From Acanthochromis polyacanthus (lineage: Eukaryota; Chordata; Actinopteri; Pomacentridae): a stretch of 64,000 nt of DNA. The stretch covers positions 29,710,482 to 29,774,481 of the forward strand of contig NC_067126.1 in assembly GCF_021347895.1 (NCBI RefSeq), written 5' to 3'. The position numbers and the translations under genes were made by a program. Under the pieces are notes generated by a model that searched no databases, was not told the origin of the DNA, and was given only the letters and a program-made list of their open reading frames with translations. Positions 12,501 to 22,570 of this stretch are shown here, one piece after another. The number at the start of each line of letters is the position of its first letter. The stretch's first letter is position 1.

Positions 12501-15500
12501 GACCTGTTTTGGCTTTAATTGTTGTCTATTTTTTCTGTTTTTGTTTTTGCCAGTGAGAAAAGTTAAATTCTGAGTGTGTTGTTGATCTTCCAGGTGTTAG
12601 AATTTGCATACAGATAGTTTTAGGAAGCATTCGGTAGCTTTTACCGGTGACCTTTTAGAGGGAAAACATAAAGACAGGGGCAGAGGCATGTTAAGCAATG
12701 ACAGATGTCCCATCAAGATGGCTTTGTGTATAAGATGCTATCTTCAAGACCTTTAGCCAGTCTTCATGCTAAATTAGATCTCATTTGACATTTATTCTCT
12801 AACATAAATATTTTATCTTGATGTGAAAATCCACTGACTGTCCCCTGGACTGCCTGTGCTTGGTGAATGATGCCCGAGATGGAAGAGGACGCGTTTATTT
12901 TTAGCTGATCATCTATGTGCAGGGCTGATTGAAATGTGCTTGCCATTGTTTACAAGTTCCTTTGAAGTGATCCTTCATTGTGAACCTACCTTTCATGGCC
13001 CTGGCCTCTCTGGCCACTCTCTTATTGACCGAAAGCAGCTGTGCACGCTGTGTGCATGTACATATTGTACAACCAAGGTACTCCAGTTTTCAATGCTGTT
13101 CACCACTTGTCCTGCTTATTTACATACTTTTGTAAAGAACATTTAGCATTTCTCTTCGTTCCAAGGTCAGCATTTTCCTGCCGTTTTCCCTCGTTGTGTT
13201 TCTCAGTCATTTTCTCTATAGCCATTCTGTTCTGCTGAGTTATCTGGAGTTTGCACCTCAGAGTCACGTACAATTGTATCTCTCAAAACGCTAAAGAGCA
13301 ATTTCACTGTAGCATGCCACAGTTTTTGTGTCCAAGCAGGCTAAATTGGGTAAGGAGCTCCCAGGACTGCTGGTGTGTGTCAGAGTTGCAGCAGTAAAGT
13401 GACCTGCTGTTAGATGGCCTGATTTGCTGTTCACACTCAGAGGTCCTCCTGGCATAGACAGCCCTGGAGGAGAGCATGTACACAAGAGCAGGGCACCATT
13501 AAAGCAAATGAGACTGTTGCTGACTCTGCCTTGAGATAAAGGGTATCTGCTGTTTCTGTCCCTCCCACAAAAAGCGGTGCAGCTCAGTAGACCTCCTTCC
13601 ACAGCTCGCACAAGATCACCCCAAACGGGAACTCTTGTGCCTTTCAGCAAGTCCAGTGTGCTGCCTGGTGACAAGAAAGATACTTTCCCTCAACCGGGCC
13701 TTATGGTTAGAAAGCATCCTCATTTAATTAGCCGGTCTCAGCTGTGCACACACTCAGTAACTTGCTCAGGAGACACTGCTTGATTTGCTGGGAGCCTGAG
13801 ATGGGAGTTTTCTCTGCCCCAAAGCAGGCATGAAATAATTATGAGCAAAGGACAGGACCTCCTCATTTCTAGTAATTTCATTAAATGCAGAACATTTTTT
13901 CTATTCTCCACCATTATACTTCCCTTCTGTCTTCACTGCCATTGGAGTAGCTTTGAATCTTTTGAATGAAGGAAAAATACTATTCTCAATAATTTCTCAG
14001 CCAGCCTTATGATTAATAGATTAGATGTACCTCCGGCTCAGAGGAGCTCCATGTATGAATGTTCCATTACAGAAGGATATTTTTTGATCATAGTGCTTGT
14101 CATTTGCACATGCAACAAATATATAGTATTTATCTCAGTCTGGTGTAAGACTGTTGTTCATTCTCTACAGTGAAAGAAGACCTCTGCTACTAAATTGTAG
14201 CTTTGTTTACAGAATTTTTTTTTTTAAAATAAGGCACAATAAGGGAAATGTCTGTTGTGCAGAGGAACCTTATTGTTCTTTTTTTTTTTTTTTTAGTTTT
14301 TTGGCAGGTGTGTAAGGTCGTATGCCACCTGCTCTCTTTGTTCTTGCTCTGTTTGAACAAATGTGGCCTGTCGGGCGGTCTGCAATGTGTACTTGAGTGA
14401 AGATGTGTGTGTGAGTGTGCGCGTGCACAAGCAAGCACTTCTTTGTATCCAGGCAGAGAATGTCAGGCCCTTGTGTTTTATAGCTTAAGATCAAACATGG
14501 CCTGAGCGTTTCTGTGAGCTCATTAGTCTGAATATCCTCTGTCAACAGTCAAGGCACAATCTTGTTTTAATGAAGAATTATGCCTCAGCTGCAGGATAAA
14601 AATATCATGCCAATGCACATATTTTATGCCATACCCTAACTGTGGTTTATAGCTGCTCACATGTGTTATATTTTATGTCTGCACTGTTTGAGAACGGCTC
14701 CCAAGATAACTGTAACACTGAGGTTTTCTCTCTTTTGCTGTTGCAAAGTTTTCTTTCATAAATCCATATATCCAATGCATTGAATACTTTTTAATGTCTT
14801 AGTAGCATCTTCTATGATTTCCCCAATTTCTCTCATGGCAGTGTTTTCCCCAGCAGAGGGTCTTCTTCTCCATATAAACCAACTCCTAGCCCTTTACTTG
14901 TCTGCATGCGATCATAAGAACGAGAAAAGCAACTCAAGTGAGGAGCGAAATTGCAGAAGCATGGTACCTCTTGGGGAACGAACAAAAATGGTTAATCAAG
15001 CTCTTTGAGAGCTGTGGTTTGTGTGGGGGTGTAATCTGTGGCACCTCTGTGGCAGATAGCCACAGGTTCTGTCCTGTGGTTCATGCTCTTGTGGTACTTG
15101 AACTAATCACAACAGGTGTGTTTGTTCTGTCTTCTGTCTTTTCTGGTTTACGTGACGGAGCAGCAGAGGGGGAAGAAGCTGCAGAGTGGAGCAGGAGAGG
15201 AATGCAATAATTACATTAACAGTGACCATGTTCGTCTGTTCAAGTGTCTCAGTAGGGTGTGACAGAGCAGCTTGCACAAAACCAGAATCCTGAAACGGAA
15301 GCAACGAAATGAAAAGCCGGTCATGATTAATTTTACTGAAATGGAGAAGGCTTGTTAATTAGTCAGTTTACCTGAGCTGAATCAGAGCGATCCTGAAAGA
15401 ACATGTCTTGTCCGTGTAGTTATTAGATGATGGCTTGTTTGGGTTATGATGTGTAATGCAGTTCCTTTGCTCTTCTTGTCTAAAGGGTAACATTATGAAC

Positions 15501-17505
15501 ACACTTCAACGATAGCAAAGTGGTTAATTTTTTTGAAACGGCAACATTTTGTTTGCAGCCATCTTAGTCTATTTGTGTCACTATTGTACATCATGATGTA
15601 AATATAGCATCGTTAACATGGTGGATTTTATACTACATCAAGGTGAATACCAGCAATATAATATAGCATGACTTTAGCTTATGCTTTTGTAGATATGTGT
15701 TTTATATCTTTTAACACACAGTTCATAAATACCAGTTTTACCGTTATTAGCACTGATAGAATTCACCATTGTGAGGATGTCTGTGTTGTGTATTGGTGTA
15801 AGGATTTACCACACTAGGGATCTTTGTTTCCCTCACTGTTGTATTGTAGTACTTTTTCTTCTCGTGTGTATGATCTGTGAACAGGTCAGCTAAATTGAAC
15901 GTGAAATGGTTGCATTAATGATACAGATGGATAACTTGTAAGCGCTTAATGAAGTTTAAACTAGGATACGTCAGTGTTATTGACATGGTTATTGCTAACA
16001 AGCAACGCAGCATTACTGCTGGTACCTCTTACTTATCACAGTGGTTACAAAGTCAATTCAAGACACAGCAGGATGAACAATAAAATCCATTTGTGAAAAG
16101 TGGGTTTTAATAGTCAGAATGAATAAATACTTAAAGCTGCTGTAAGCGTTGCAGTTATTAACAATGTATCTCATGATTACATGTATGTTTGTAAGGGTTC
16201 CTCGTAGAATGGACCCAATTCTCTTTCTGACTCTTAAGATTATCTGTATTGATTATTTGTTCATGTTTCTGGCCAACAATGAAGCCAGTGAAGATGAACA
16301 TTATCAACTAAGGAACTATATTTTTCCACCAGGAGTTGGTAGAGACCAGAATAGAGCTATAAGAAGGTATAATTGGCCTTATAAGTGTCCAGAAACATGA
16401 CTCCAAATAATGATAATATTTCTGTGTAACTGCTGGATGTGTAAATATGCAGCTAATAATAATTTAACTCACCATGGTAACTTTCAAGGTGATTATGTCA
16501 ATGTTGTTGTTTTTTTTCGTAACATGCTCGTGTTGTCCCCAGAGATCAAAAAAGTTGTTGTGGGATCAGATAATGTGACTCTAAGATCTTAGAGTGCACG
16601 TTTAACAATTTCTTCCTTGGCCCTTACTGCTGACTACCTGACATTTTTTCTCATTGAACTCGGCAACTCTTGAGAAAATGTTGTTTCTCATTGGTTGAAC
16701 TTATTTCAACCACTTCTCCAGTTTGTCCATTTGCAATTTTATGCAGGCCGGAGAGCATAAAAGCAGTTTGAAGTGACGGAAAGCTGAAAGAACTGCAGAA
16801 TGGAGTGGAGCTTTTCAGGTGCATTGGCAGCATTAGCAACAAGTTAACATTAAAAGAACTCATTAGATTATCCAAAATGTTCTAAATGTATAATGCTAAG
16901 TGTTGGCTTCAGACATGCTGAAGCAGAGAAAGTATGTTTTTTTGGATTGCTTTTTACATTTTGATGCCTCTGATGCTGAACAGTCATTCACAGAGAAATC
17001 CTTGCTAATGACAAGTCTTGCCAAGAACGGGAGCCTCAATATGTGTTCTGTTGTTCAAGGGGCAGCACCTTCACTTTTCCTTGCCTAGAACAGTCTCTCT
17101 TGATGTTCCCGATGCTTCTTTCTTGCTCCAGTGTAACAAGCTGCAGGCTGGGGCTCATTGTGACCGGGCCGACAGGTAAATTTATGAAATGTTGGAAATC
17201 AATAGCTGAAGTGTGTCTGTGAAGGTTCATCTGAGTCATCCACGTAAATGTAACTTTTTCCCGTATGAGAGAAACAGAGGGTGCATAGTTGATACAGCGA
17301 AACAAGGACAGTTTTTTATGTCTGTACATTACATCTGTGTTTTTTTTAATCCTTCTCTCTGTAGCGGCTGACTCTGCTGCACGTGAACAGCAACCAGTGC
17401 TTGGACATGCCGTCCGAGGAGGACAAGATGGTGCCCACCTTGAGAGACTGCAACGGCAGCCGCTCCCAGCAGTGGCTGCTGCGTAACATGACCCTGAGCG
17501 TCTGA
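356..17505 (+). CDS. galnt13: GalNAc-transferase 13, C-terminal 327 residues (partial gene)
   Basis: Type II Golgi glycosyltransferase (GT27) that transfers GalNAc from UDP-GalNAc to Ser/Thr, starting mucin-type O-glycans; in mammals GALNT13 is mainly neural. The main form joins 356-526, 1232-1349, 2960-3140, 4942-5081, 8168-8266, 8974-9108 and 17365-17505. All junctions are GT-AG and in frame, giving 327 residues plus a split Arg. Visible features are the conserved GMDIWGGEN block, the SHVGH stretch whose second His is a metal ligand in this family, and a three-repeat ricin-type lectin domain ending NMTLSV. Residues that favour GALNT13 over its close paralogue GALNT1 include the SSRKALRE region, [28 protein letters not shown] and EEDKMVPT. 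The neighbouring kcnj3 supports this through synteny. The 5' exons are outside the window. An alternative last exon and a candidate microexon are listed separately. Confidence 0.96.
1232..1349 (+). CDS. galnt13: galnt13 exon: Gal/GalNAc-T motif
   Basis: 118 nt; acceptor tctctcgcag ends at 1231 and donor gtaagt starts at 1350. It completes the split Arg and ends in phase 0 after SFR. It encodes [20 protein letters not shown], then [19 protein letters not shown]. The GMDIWGGEN block is the conserved Gal/GalNAc-T motif shared with beta4-galactosyltransferases and found in every active GALNT. Confidence 0.97.
1785..1816. repeat. Perfect 13-bp inverted repeat with 6-nt loop
   Basis: AATATGTTAGGCA (1785-1797) and its exact reverse complement TGCCTAACATATT (1804-1816) flank the loop TAGTGG. 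It directly abuts the 5' edge of the retrotransposon-like repeat at about 1820 in a galnt13 intron. Confidence 0.85.
1820..2115 (+). mobile_element. Teleost retroelement 3' end (L2-like LINE or related SINE)
   Basis: Contains the familiar teleost interspersed-repeat text: 'gcatggagtttgcatgttct', then 'ttctccgggcactttggctt', 'cctgtccagggtgtcccctg', and a tail 'ggattaagcggtatataatg' followed by a GGATGGGTGG-type terminus. This is the type of 3' tail shared by L2-like LINEs and the SINEs that use them. No reverse transcriptase ORF is present, so it is a 5'-truncated or non-autonomous copy in the intron between the exons ending 1349 and starting 2960. Family naming is from memory of teleost repeats and was not checked by a search. 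Confidence 0.75.
2120..2480. repeat. Teleost interspersed repeat ('AACATGCTAACATGCTCACA' type)
   Basis: Contains 'caacatgctaacatgctcac', 'ttagcatgctagtatttgct', 'gctagatgaaaag'-like and 'atagttgttgagatatttca' phrases. These make up a widespread non-coding repeat of percomorph fish introns and UTRs. It lies directly beside the retroelement tail at 1820-2115. No ORF. Class uncertain; a repeat-library search would settle it. Confidence 0.65.
2960..3140 (+). CDS. galnt13: galnt13 exon: catalytic core with metal-ligand His
   Basis: 181 nt; acceptor tgtctacag ends 2959 and donor gtacag starts 3141. It enters in phase 0 and leaves with the first base of a split Gly. It encodes [20 protein letters not shown], then [14 protein letters not shown] and [20 protein letters not shown]. 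The His in VGH is the third metal ligand with the upstream DXH motif in solved GALNT structures; the VWMDxF(K)xxFY block belongs to the substrate-binding region. Confidence 0.97.
3846..3861. repeat. (CAGG)4 microsatellite
   Basis: Four tandem CAGG units in a galnt13 intron. The rest of the 3141-4941 intron shows no coding signal. Confidence 0.9.
4942..5081 (+). CDS. galnt13: galnt13 exon: end of catalytic domain and linker
   Basis: 140 nt; acceptor ttcatctgcag ends 4941 and donor gtatga starts 5082. It completes a split Gly and ends in phase 0 after GE. It encodes [20 protein letters not shown], then [20 protein letters not shown] and YYSLGE. The [20 protein letters not shown] stretch leads into the lectin domain. 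The KALREALK part resembles GALNT13 more than GALNT1. Confidence 0.97.
5082..8167 (+). other. galnt13 intron, 3.1 kb
   Basis: No exon-like coding segment was recognised. A short fragment of a common teleost repeat ('tttatttaacctttatttga' plus 'ccagataaaaaccacttaga') is at 7181-7240. The 7430-7860 stretch, with several 'gctaacgtt' words, may also be repeat-derived, but this was not established. Confidence 0.6.
7181..7240. repeat. Teleost 'TTTATTTAACCTTTATTT' repeat fragment
   Basis: A 60-bp match to a recurring teleost repeat word, recognised from the phrase 'aacctttatttgaccagata'. It is short, so its extent and class are uncertain. Confidence 0.5.
8168..8266 (+). CDS. galnt13: galnt13 exon: lectin alpha repeat
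   Basis: 99 nt in phase 0-0; acceptor tttttag ends 8167 and donor gtgaga starts 8267. It encodes [20 protein letters not shown] and [13 protein letters not shown], the first (alpha) ricin-B-like repeat of the lectin domain. The family CLD motif appears as CVD: the Leu is changed and the sugar-contacting Asp is kept. The QxF/QxW signature is completed across the next junction (NQ-VF). Confidence 0.96.
8974..9108 (+). CDS. galnt13: galnt13 exon: lectin beta repeat
   Basis: 135 nt in phase 0-0; acceptor ttttccag ends 8973 and donor gtagga starts 9109. It encodes [36 protein letters not shown] and NQMFEYDAE. The beta repeat has an intact CLD (LCLDV). Its QxW signature reads QMF, where mammalian GALNT1 and GALNT13 have QLW. 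Three exons can follow it in frame: the microexon at 9421 and either last exon. Confidence 0.96.
9421..9450 (+). CDS. galnt13: Candidate 30-nt galnt13 microexon ([10 protein letters not shown])
   Basis: A 30-nt open segment starts exactly after a pyrimidine-rich acceptor (ctctcctctcatcttctttc continuing to atgtag, AG 9419-9420) and ends exactly at a consensus donor, GAG|gtaagc. It is phase 0-0, like both flanking junctions, so it can be included or skipped without a frame change. It encodes [10 protein letters not shown], whose KWEYDFE resembles the end of the preceding exon (MFEYDAE). This looks like a partial exon duplication or a small cassette exon inserted between the beta and gamma lectin repeats. 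Expression is not shown by the sequence. The alternative is a decoy pair of splice sites by chance, but the combined quality of both sites, the frame and the peptide similarity make that less likely. Confidence 0.6.
9451..12173 (+). other. galnt13 intron before alternative last exon
   Basis: A 2.7-kb AT-rich region ending in the polypyrimidine tract and acceptor of the alternative last exon. No coding segment or clear mobile element was recognised. Confidence 0.6.
12174..12359 (+). CDS. galnt13: galnt13 alternative last exon (type 10b)
   Basis: 186 nt including TAA, 61 residues: [40 protein letters not shown], then [21 protein letters not shown]. The acceptor (tttccctcccggcttgctgcag) is excellent, and phase 0 entry joins the exon ending 9108 (or the microexon). 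It replaces the gamma lectin repeat with a diverged but recognisable ricin-B repeat: the Cys pair and QxW (IQSW) are kept, while the CLD Asp is Thr (CLT). An alternative exon 10b altering the lectin end is reported for human GALNT13, and this fits that pattern. The C-terminal tail is 15 residues longer than that of the other last exon. No canonical AATAAA lies close behind it, so its 3' end is unknown. Confidence 0.88.
   Translation, partial: KHTFLHIITQSCLTIARLEDGTYGPTVEYCNNSPIQSWTLHNYTRLEVARHLYFSPTDYFL
12360..17364 (+). other. galnt13 intron or alternative 3' UTR
   Basis: A 5-kb stretch with no supportable ORF. Its start would be the 3' UTR of the 10b transcript. It contains poly(T)/poly(A) runs near 14,215 and 14,280 and short TG/CA-rich sequence near 14,400. 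It ends with the acceptor of the distal last exon. Confidence 0.6.
17365..17505 (+). CDS. galnt13: galnt13 canonical last exon: lectin gamma repeat
   Basis: 141 nt including TGA, 46 residues; acceptor tccttctctctgtag ends 17364, phase 0. It encodes [40 protein letters not shown] and NMTLSV. The gamma repeat has intact CLD and QxW (QQW) motifs. The EEDKMVPT and NMTL endings are close to mammalian GALNT13. It is more GC-rich than the surrounding introns, as expected for a fish coding exon. Confidence 0.97.
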   Translation, partial: RLTLLHVNSNQCLDMPSEEDKMVPTLRDCNGSRSQQWLLRNMTLSV

Positions 17506-18050
17506 TCCCTCACCTCTCTGCTTCCCCTCGACTGCTCTGATCTCCTGCTTACCAGTCCCGGCTCTCCGCACCCTCACCAGGTGGCTCTTACCACACACAT
17601 CATGCGCCTCTTTCTGTGACAGCCGGGCCAACAAACACACGAATACAGGCAGCGGCGGCTTATCTTCCATTATGGAGCCGTCTCCGCTTACAGGTCTAAA
17701 GAGAAGCTGCACCTGCCTTTTCGATAACACGACGAGCTGTAGCTTTGGGGAGCGTCTTGGTGTCCAAGCTGGGAGAGCGAGGTGTGGGGTCTGTGCATGG
17801 AGAAGACTGATATCAAAGCAATCACACTGTGTCGGACACCTGCTAGCTGTGCATCTGCTCAGACTGCTGCTTAGCTCCTGGACAAACAATTAAACAGAAA
17901 CTCATCTGTAATATTGCAAGACGCATCTCTAGGATGGTCTGCAGTATTAATGACCTTCCTTGTGCTGTGGCCAGGCAGTGCATTGATGTGTTTACTGTAG
18001 GTAAAACAATCTGTCTATTGCATTAAAAATAAAAAAGAGGGTTTAGTGAG
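17506..18050 (+). other. galnt13: galnt13 3' UTR (probable)
   Basis: Non-coding sequence after the TGA, GC-rich at first and then AT-rich, with a candidate AATAAA polyadenylation signal at 18028-18033. Later signals would give longer UTRs. The antisense ORF covering 17329-17889 is an artefact of GC-rich exon and UTR sequence. Confidence 0.5.
18028..18033 (+). terminator. Candidate polyadenylation signal AATAAA
   Basis: First canonical hexamer after the galnt13 stop codon, about 520 nt downstream. Use is not demonstrated; the surrounding A-rich run could also be chance. Confidence 0.35.
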
Positions 18051-20759
18051 GTGGATTTGTGAAGCTGCTGTTGATATTTGAGAGTTAATCTAACCGACAA
18101 CAATATATCAACTGATATTTCTTTTTTTATCACTTTTGGTCTAAGGAGTTACAAATGATAATGATACTGCAGCTATTGTGCATATACTTTTTTATTTATT
18201 GAAAGAAGATGGGCATATTTCCAGAAACTGTGTCTCTGCTTCAGGTTGCTTGGTGGGTATTTGCCATGGCAACCGTTGACTGGCATGTGAGGTTCACCAT
18301 TGATAGGAGACACACTGTCAACTTTTGTGGTGCTTTTCAGAATGAAGAAAGTTGTAGCTCTGTGTAATCTACGAACACTGATACAAGATATTGTTTTCAC
18401 TTCTTTAACAAGCCCACATGCTGTAGCATTAGTGATTTAAGACGTATGACTTTTCCCTAAATTTGGACGGATTCATTGTGCTATTATGCTTTTTTTTCAG
18501 CTTGGAAAGTGAAAGTTGGAAAGAATGGCTAAGAGACTCCCAGAGAGAAATCAGAAGCCGGCCTTCACAGATGCAGACCAATCAGACTGCAGACAGTTCA
18601 CGCCAATGGCAAACACTAATGTAGGGTCACTTTTCTTTTCACAGCCGCAAAATAAGTAAATTTCTAGTTTTGCGATTGCAATGTTGACCAAATATACAGG
18701 TAAAATCAAGACAAACATGAATTATATATATTTAGAATTGACTTTTAAGTCAGTTTAACTTAACAGAAATAACATTCTTACAAGGATCCCTTATTTGATT
18801 ATTAAAAAATCATTACGTATTGCACTGTTATGTTTCAGGTTGCGGTTGAAGAATGAACTTGTGCTCTTTTGTGCACAAACCTTGCAGTGGAGACACTGTC
18901 CGTAAATTACCTCAAGCATATCTTTAAAATTCTAGTGCTGAAATTTCTTGATTTAGATGGCGGTCTTGAAGTGTGAAAAATAATATGAACCTAATGTTCC
19001 ATGTTAATGTAACAGGAATTACAGAACAGAAGTCTATTCATGGCAGAATGCTTGTAGAGAGGAAAGAAAATGGCGTAGGAATGGAAGTGCAAGTAATCAA
19101 GACTCTTTTTTGAATAGACAGGATTTCTCTCTAAGGAATGTAAACGTTTTCCCCAAATGACAACAAAAATATGTGGAACAATCACATTATATTATCATGG
19201 CTGTCCGAGAGGATCATTGCTTGAAATCAATTTCCGGAAGATTTTAGATTCTTCTACTAAGACAATCTTGAGAAATCAGGATGTCTTGGAGCGGAATAGT
19301 TCTGTGTGCCTTTAGAAAGAGGTTTTGTGTTTGGTTTGTTGGTTTTTAAGTGTTTGAATCATTTTGTTGTTAAAAAATCTGAACTTCAAGTGAGTTTTCA
19401 TTTCCGTTTAACTACAAAAACATATTAATATTTAAAAATTGTCATATCTCTTGAACATGTGGCTGTCATGCTAATTCTTGATCAAACATTCAGTTAATGG
19501 TTCAGTAAGTGAATATTCACTAATCACTAATCCAGATGTGACAGATACATTTCACTGCATTGTATCAGGCAACAGATGCTGTTGTACATAATGCTGTTAA
19601 CTTGTTTCTAGCACCATTGTTGTTGTACATACAGAACCAATTATTTTTCTAAGATGCTGTAACACTTGAACACACTCAATGAAAAAGACATTGAATGATA
19701 AAAAGATCACGCGGTATTGCAGTGTTTTCCTTTGGTTTTGTTTTGTTTTTTTTAAAATTGAGGTAATAAAAACCAGTGCTTACCTTGGGTTCTGAAATTC
19801 CGGTGTGTTTTGAAAATCAAAAATGAATCCCACAAAGCCAATTCTCAGACTACCTAAAGGACCGTAGGCGAGCGGACATGAGGGAATCTAATCCTACCAA
19901 CGCTGCTCCGACACTGAATCCTTGCCATGCTCCTGCTCAGCATTCAGATGAAAAATTCAGTGACCTCTTTGATATTACGCACACACGTTTATTGTTTTCC
20001 ATTACCTTAAAGTGCATGGTGTTAAAATAGGAATGTAATGTTTCAGTGTGCTGGTTGCAAAGTGATGTTACCTGTTTGTACGTTTTGCCTTTTTGTAGAA
20101 AAAAGAAAATAAAACCTCTTCTGAACTTAGAATTAGCATTAATTTCACTGTCAAGCAACTGATGAAAGTGTGAACACTAGCACATTGCTGGGAGAAAAAA
20201 ACAAGTTGATTAATAAGCTTTTAAGAACCCCATACATCCCATTACAGCCCCTTCCATTATGATAGAAGACAACACCATTACAATAGGATGCTGTAAGAGT
20301 TACATCTGAATGTTGCTTTCCACTTCTGTCCAGTCTGCGTAGAGGAACCTGCCACTGTCAGCTGACAAAAGTCCCCCTGCCACGGATCATTATTCTGTGT
20401 ATATTTAAGCAAAGAAGACTTGACCTTTTAGGTGGCCCTGCTTTGTTAAAGACTGAAAGGCAAAATTGCTCTTTCACAGGAAAAAAGAGCTAGAAGGTCC
20501 ATGGAGAGAAAAATACAGAATATCCAACTGACATTGAACAGGATGAAGGTTTCACATCTTGGATTAATTATCGTTTAAAACATTTATTCTCTGTTTTTAT
20601 CAGCTGATTAATGAGTTATGTTGAAAATATTTGTTCTGTGTGACCAAATCTCTAAAACCCCAAAGGTAATCAGCCAACAAACCTAAATCGGCACATTTCA
20701 AAAGGTGGAATCGCAAGAAAAATGACTCGAGCAGTTAAATATCAAACTTGTTGACTAAA
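18051..20759. other. Intergenic, no gene seen
   Basis: AT-rich intergenic DNA between galnt13 and kcnj3. There are only short unrelated ORFs and no RNA gene was recognised. An imperfect X-box-like word (TTTGCCATGGCAAC) is at 18260-18273. Confidence 0.6.
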
Positions 20760-20851
20760 GCAATCATTTGACATTTTGTGCTATTTGTTTTTCTGAGGAC
20801 AAAATGAGAGGATCGATACCACTCTCGTGTCAGTGTGGTAAATAAGCTATA
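20760..20851. repeat. Left part of an interrupted teleost repeat
   Basis: The words 'gaggatcgataccactctcg' and 'gtggtaaataagctata' match one side of a common percomorph repeat. Its other side ('tttagcttagcttagcatca' and 'agactggaaatgcaggggaa') resumes at 22571 after an inserted transposon. Confidence 0.6.
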
Positions 20852-22570
20852 CACTGGAAAAAATGCCCCTCTTAAAACAAAGGAAAAAAAATTTTTTTCA
20901 AGGAACTTTTACCTTGATATATGTGAAAAAATCTGTCAATAGAACAAGTGAAAAATGGCTTGGTAAGATCTCCTGAAATAAGATATATTTAGAATATCGA
21001 GATCTTAAAATTAGCTAGTAAAACTGATTTTAAGCTATATTTTACCAGGATTGTCAAGCTTAGGTGTCTTAGAGTAAGCCAGACAGGCTAAAAAAAAGAA
21101 GCAGTTTTCCATTAAAAAATAGATTTTTGCTTTCATGTAACCTCCTAATTTGAGATGTGTTAACTCTCCTGCTGTCTTCATTTATGGGCTCCAAAAAATA
21201 TTGTTTCCTTGTCTGAAAAAAAAATCCAAAAAATTAGCGAAAAATTTCCCCAAATTCTGAAAATTTGCAAAACCTTCAGGAAGAAAATTCCAATAATTCC
21301 TTAAAAATCTCCCTTAAAAGTTTTTTTTTAAATCCCCCAAATTTGACAAGAAAATTATTGTAAATATTTTCAAAAAATGAGTGAAAATCTTCCAAAAAAT
21401 CCTAAAAATCTCTAAAGTGATTCCATATATATCAGTAAAACTTCTATTTTCTTTAATTTCACGGGATTTTGGCTGTTTTTTTGTGAATGTTCTGAAGAAA
21501 CATTTTTAACATTTCTTTTTTCCACCAAAAAATGTTCAAAGATTTCCCAAAAATATTGAAAATGTGGACATCGGAAGTTTCACTGTGAAAATATTTTTTT
21601 TCCCACTTCTTCAAGACAGATCAATTTTGACCCACAGGACAACACGAGGGTTAGGGCTTCGGTGGCGGGTGTGTCCTCATGCCCTGGGTCGGTCTTGGCT
21701 GCTCCCTCTTGTTCTCCGGGTCCACATGGTTCACGGTGGCCCCAGTGGCTCTCTGGGTGTGCGGCCCTGTGGCTCCTGCGACCTGGAGGGGAGGGGCACC
21801 CTGTTGGCTTGGCCCTGCCTTGCCATGATAGCTGTTCTGGGCTTCGGGGTCCTTCACACTTGCATGTTTGATCAGGTCTCGCCAGCTCCTGTTGAGTCCC
21901 ACTGTTAATGATGGGACCCGCCAGAATGGGCTGAGACTCTCTCCAGAGTCTCTACACTAAACTCATTCTCTCTTTCACTAGTATCCTCTTCTGGGCTATT
22001 CTATTCTATACTGTCAAGACATCCACAATTATGGTGTTCAATACCATTTGTTTATTTATTAAATCTCTTTTTATTTCTTTTTGTTTTGTTTTGTTTGATT
22101 GATGGGTAATTAGTAGTCTGGAATAACACAGCACCTGACACTCTTCAATTGTAATAGCACCGCCTGCTAGTTCCTATCCCCGTTCATCCTGTTTCATCCT
22201 GTCCAGCCTTTGTTTCCCCTGCACATCACTGAGGTGTAGCACTGCCCTCCCTGGCTCATAATGGGGGATTCTAATAAAGAATGTCACTTTAGCTTTCAGA
22301 GAGGGCTGGTGATGGTCACACACATGCACTGAATAGTAAAATATTTGGCTGCAAGACTAAAATATGCATTAATCTCATGAACTGTTTAACACCCCTTTTG
22401 TGGAGTTAAACAATGAGAATAAATGCAGACAAAAAAAGAGATGCATTGTCTTAAAACAAGTCCCACAATCTTGCTGAAATTGTTAAGTGAATTTATCTTA
22501 AATCGAGTGGGATGAGACATTTTTGACTAAAAGACAAACAGACTTGGTAAGATTTTGAGTTTTTGCAGTG
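20852..22570. mobile_element. CACTG-ended DNA transposon remnant inserted in an older repeat
   Basis: The ends CACTGGAAAAAA (from 20852) and TTTTTGCAGTG (to about 22570) are inverted relative to each other and flanked by TATA on both sides, a possible target-site duplication (alternatively TA with longer ends). Inner words near each end ('acaagtgaaaaatggcttgg', 'gtcttaaaacaagtcccaca') recur in teleost repeats of this type. A GC-rich internal stretch lies at 21655-21905. No intact transposase ORF is present. A TTAA-type MITE is nested inside at 21160-21654. Confidence 0.6.
21160..21654 (-). mobile_element. piggyBac-like MITE, copy 1 (nested)
   Basis: About 495 bp, A/T-rich. It begins TTAACTCTCCTGCTGTCTTC and ends GACAACACGAGGGTTAG. 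It is the reverse-orientation counterpart of the element at 48791-49347: shared words include the 'aaaaaatattgttt' stretch near one end and 'gattccatatatatcagtaa' internally. Ends of the type TTAA-CCCT with inverted complementarity fit the piggyBac TTAA target and CCY termini. The right TTAA has decayed to TTAG. It has no coding capacity and would have to be mobilised in trans. Confidence 0.7.

Noticed and set aside
356..17505. Assignment of the glycosyltransferase to galnt1 instead of galnt13
   Set aside because: Diagnostic segments ([38 protein letters not shown]) and linkage to kcnj3 favour galnt13.
17329..17889. 186-codon antisense ORF over the last galnt13 exon
   Set aside because: It is the reverse strand of a GC-rich coding exon and its UTR; its protein resembles nothing known to me and has no splice or start support.
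21564..21908. 114-codon ORF in GC-rich sequence
   Set aside because: It spans the junction of the MITE and the surrounding transposon, and the opposite strand is equally open, as expected from GC-rich repeat sequence.
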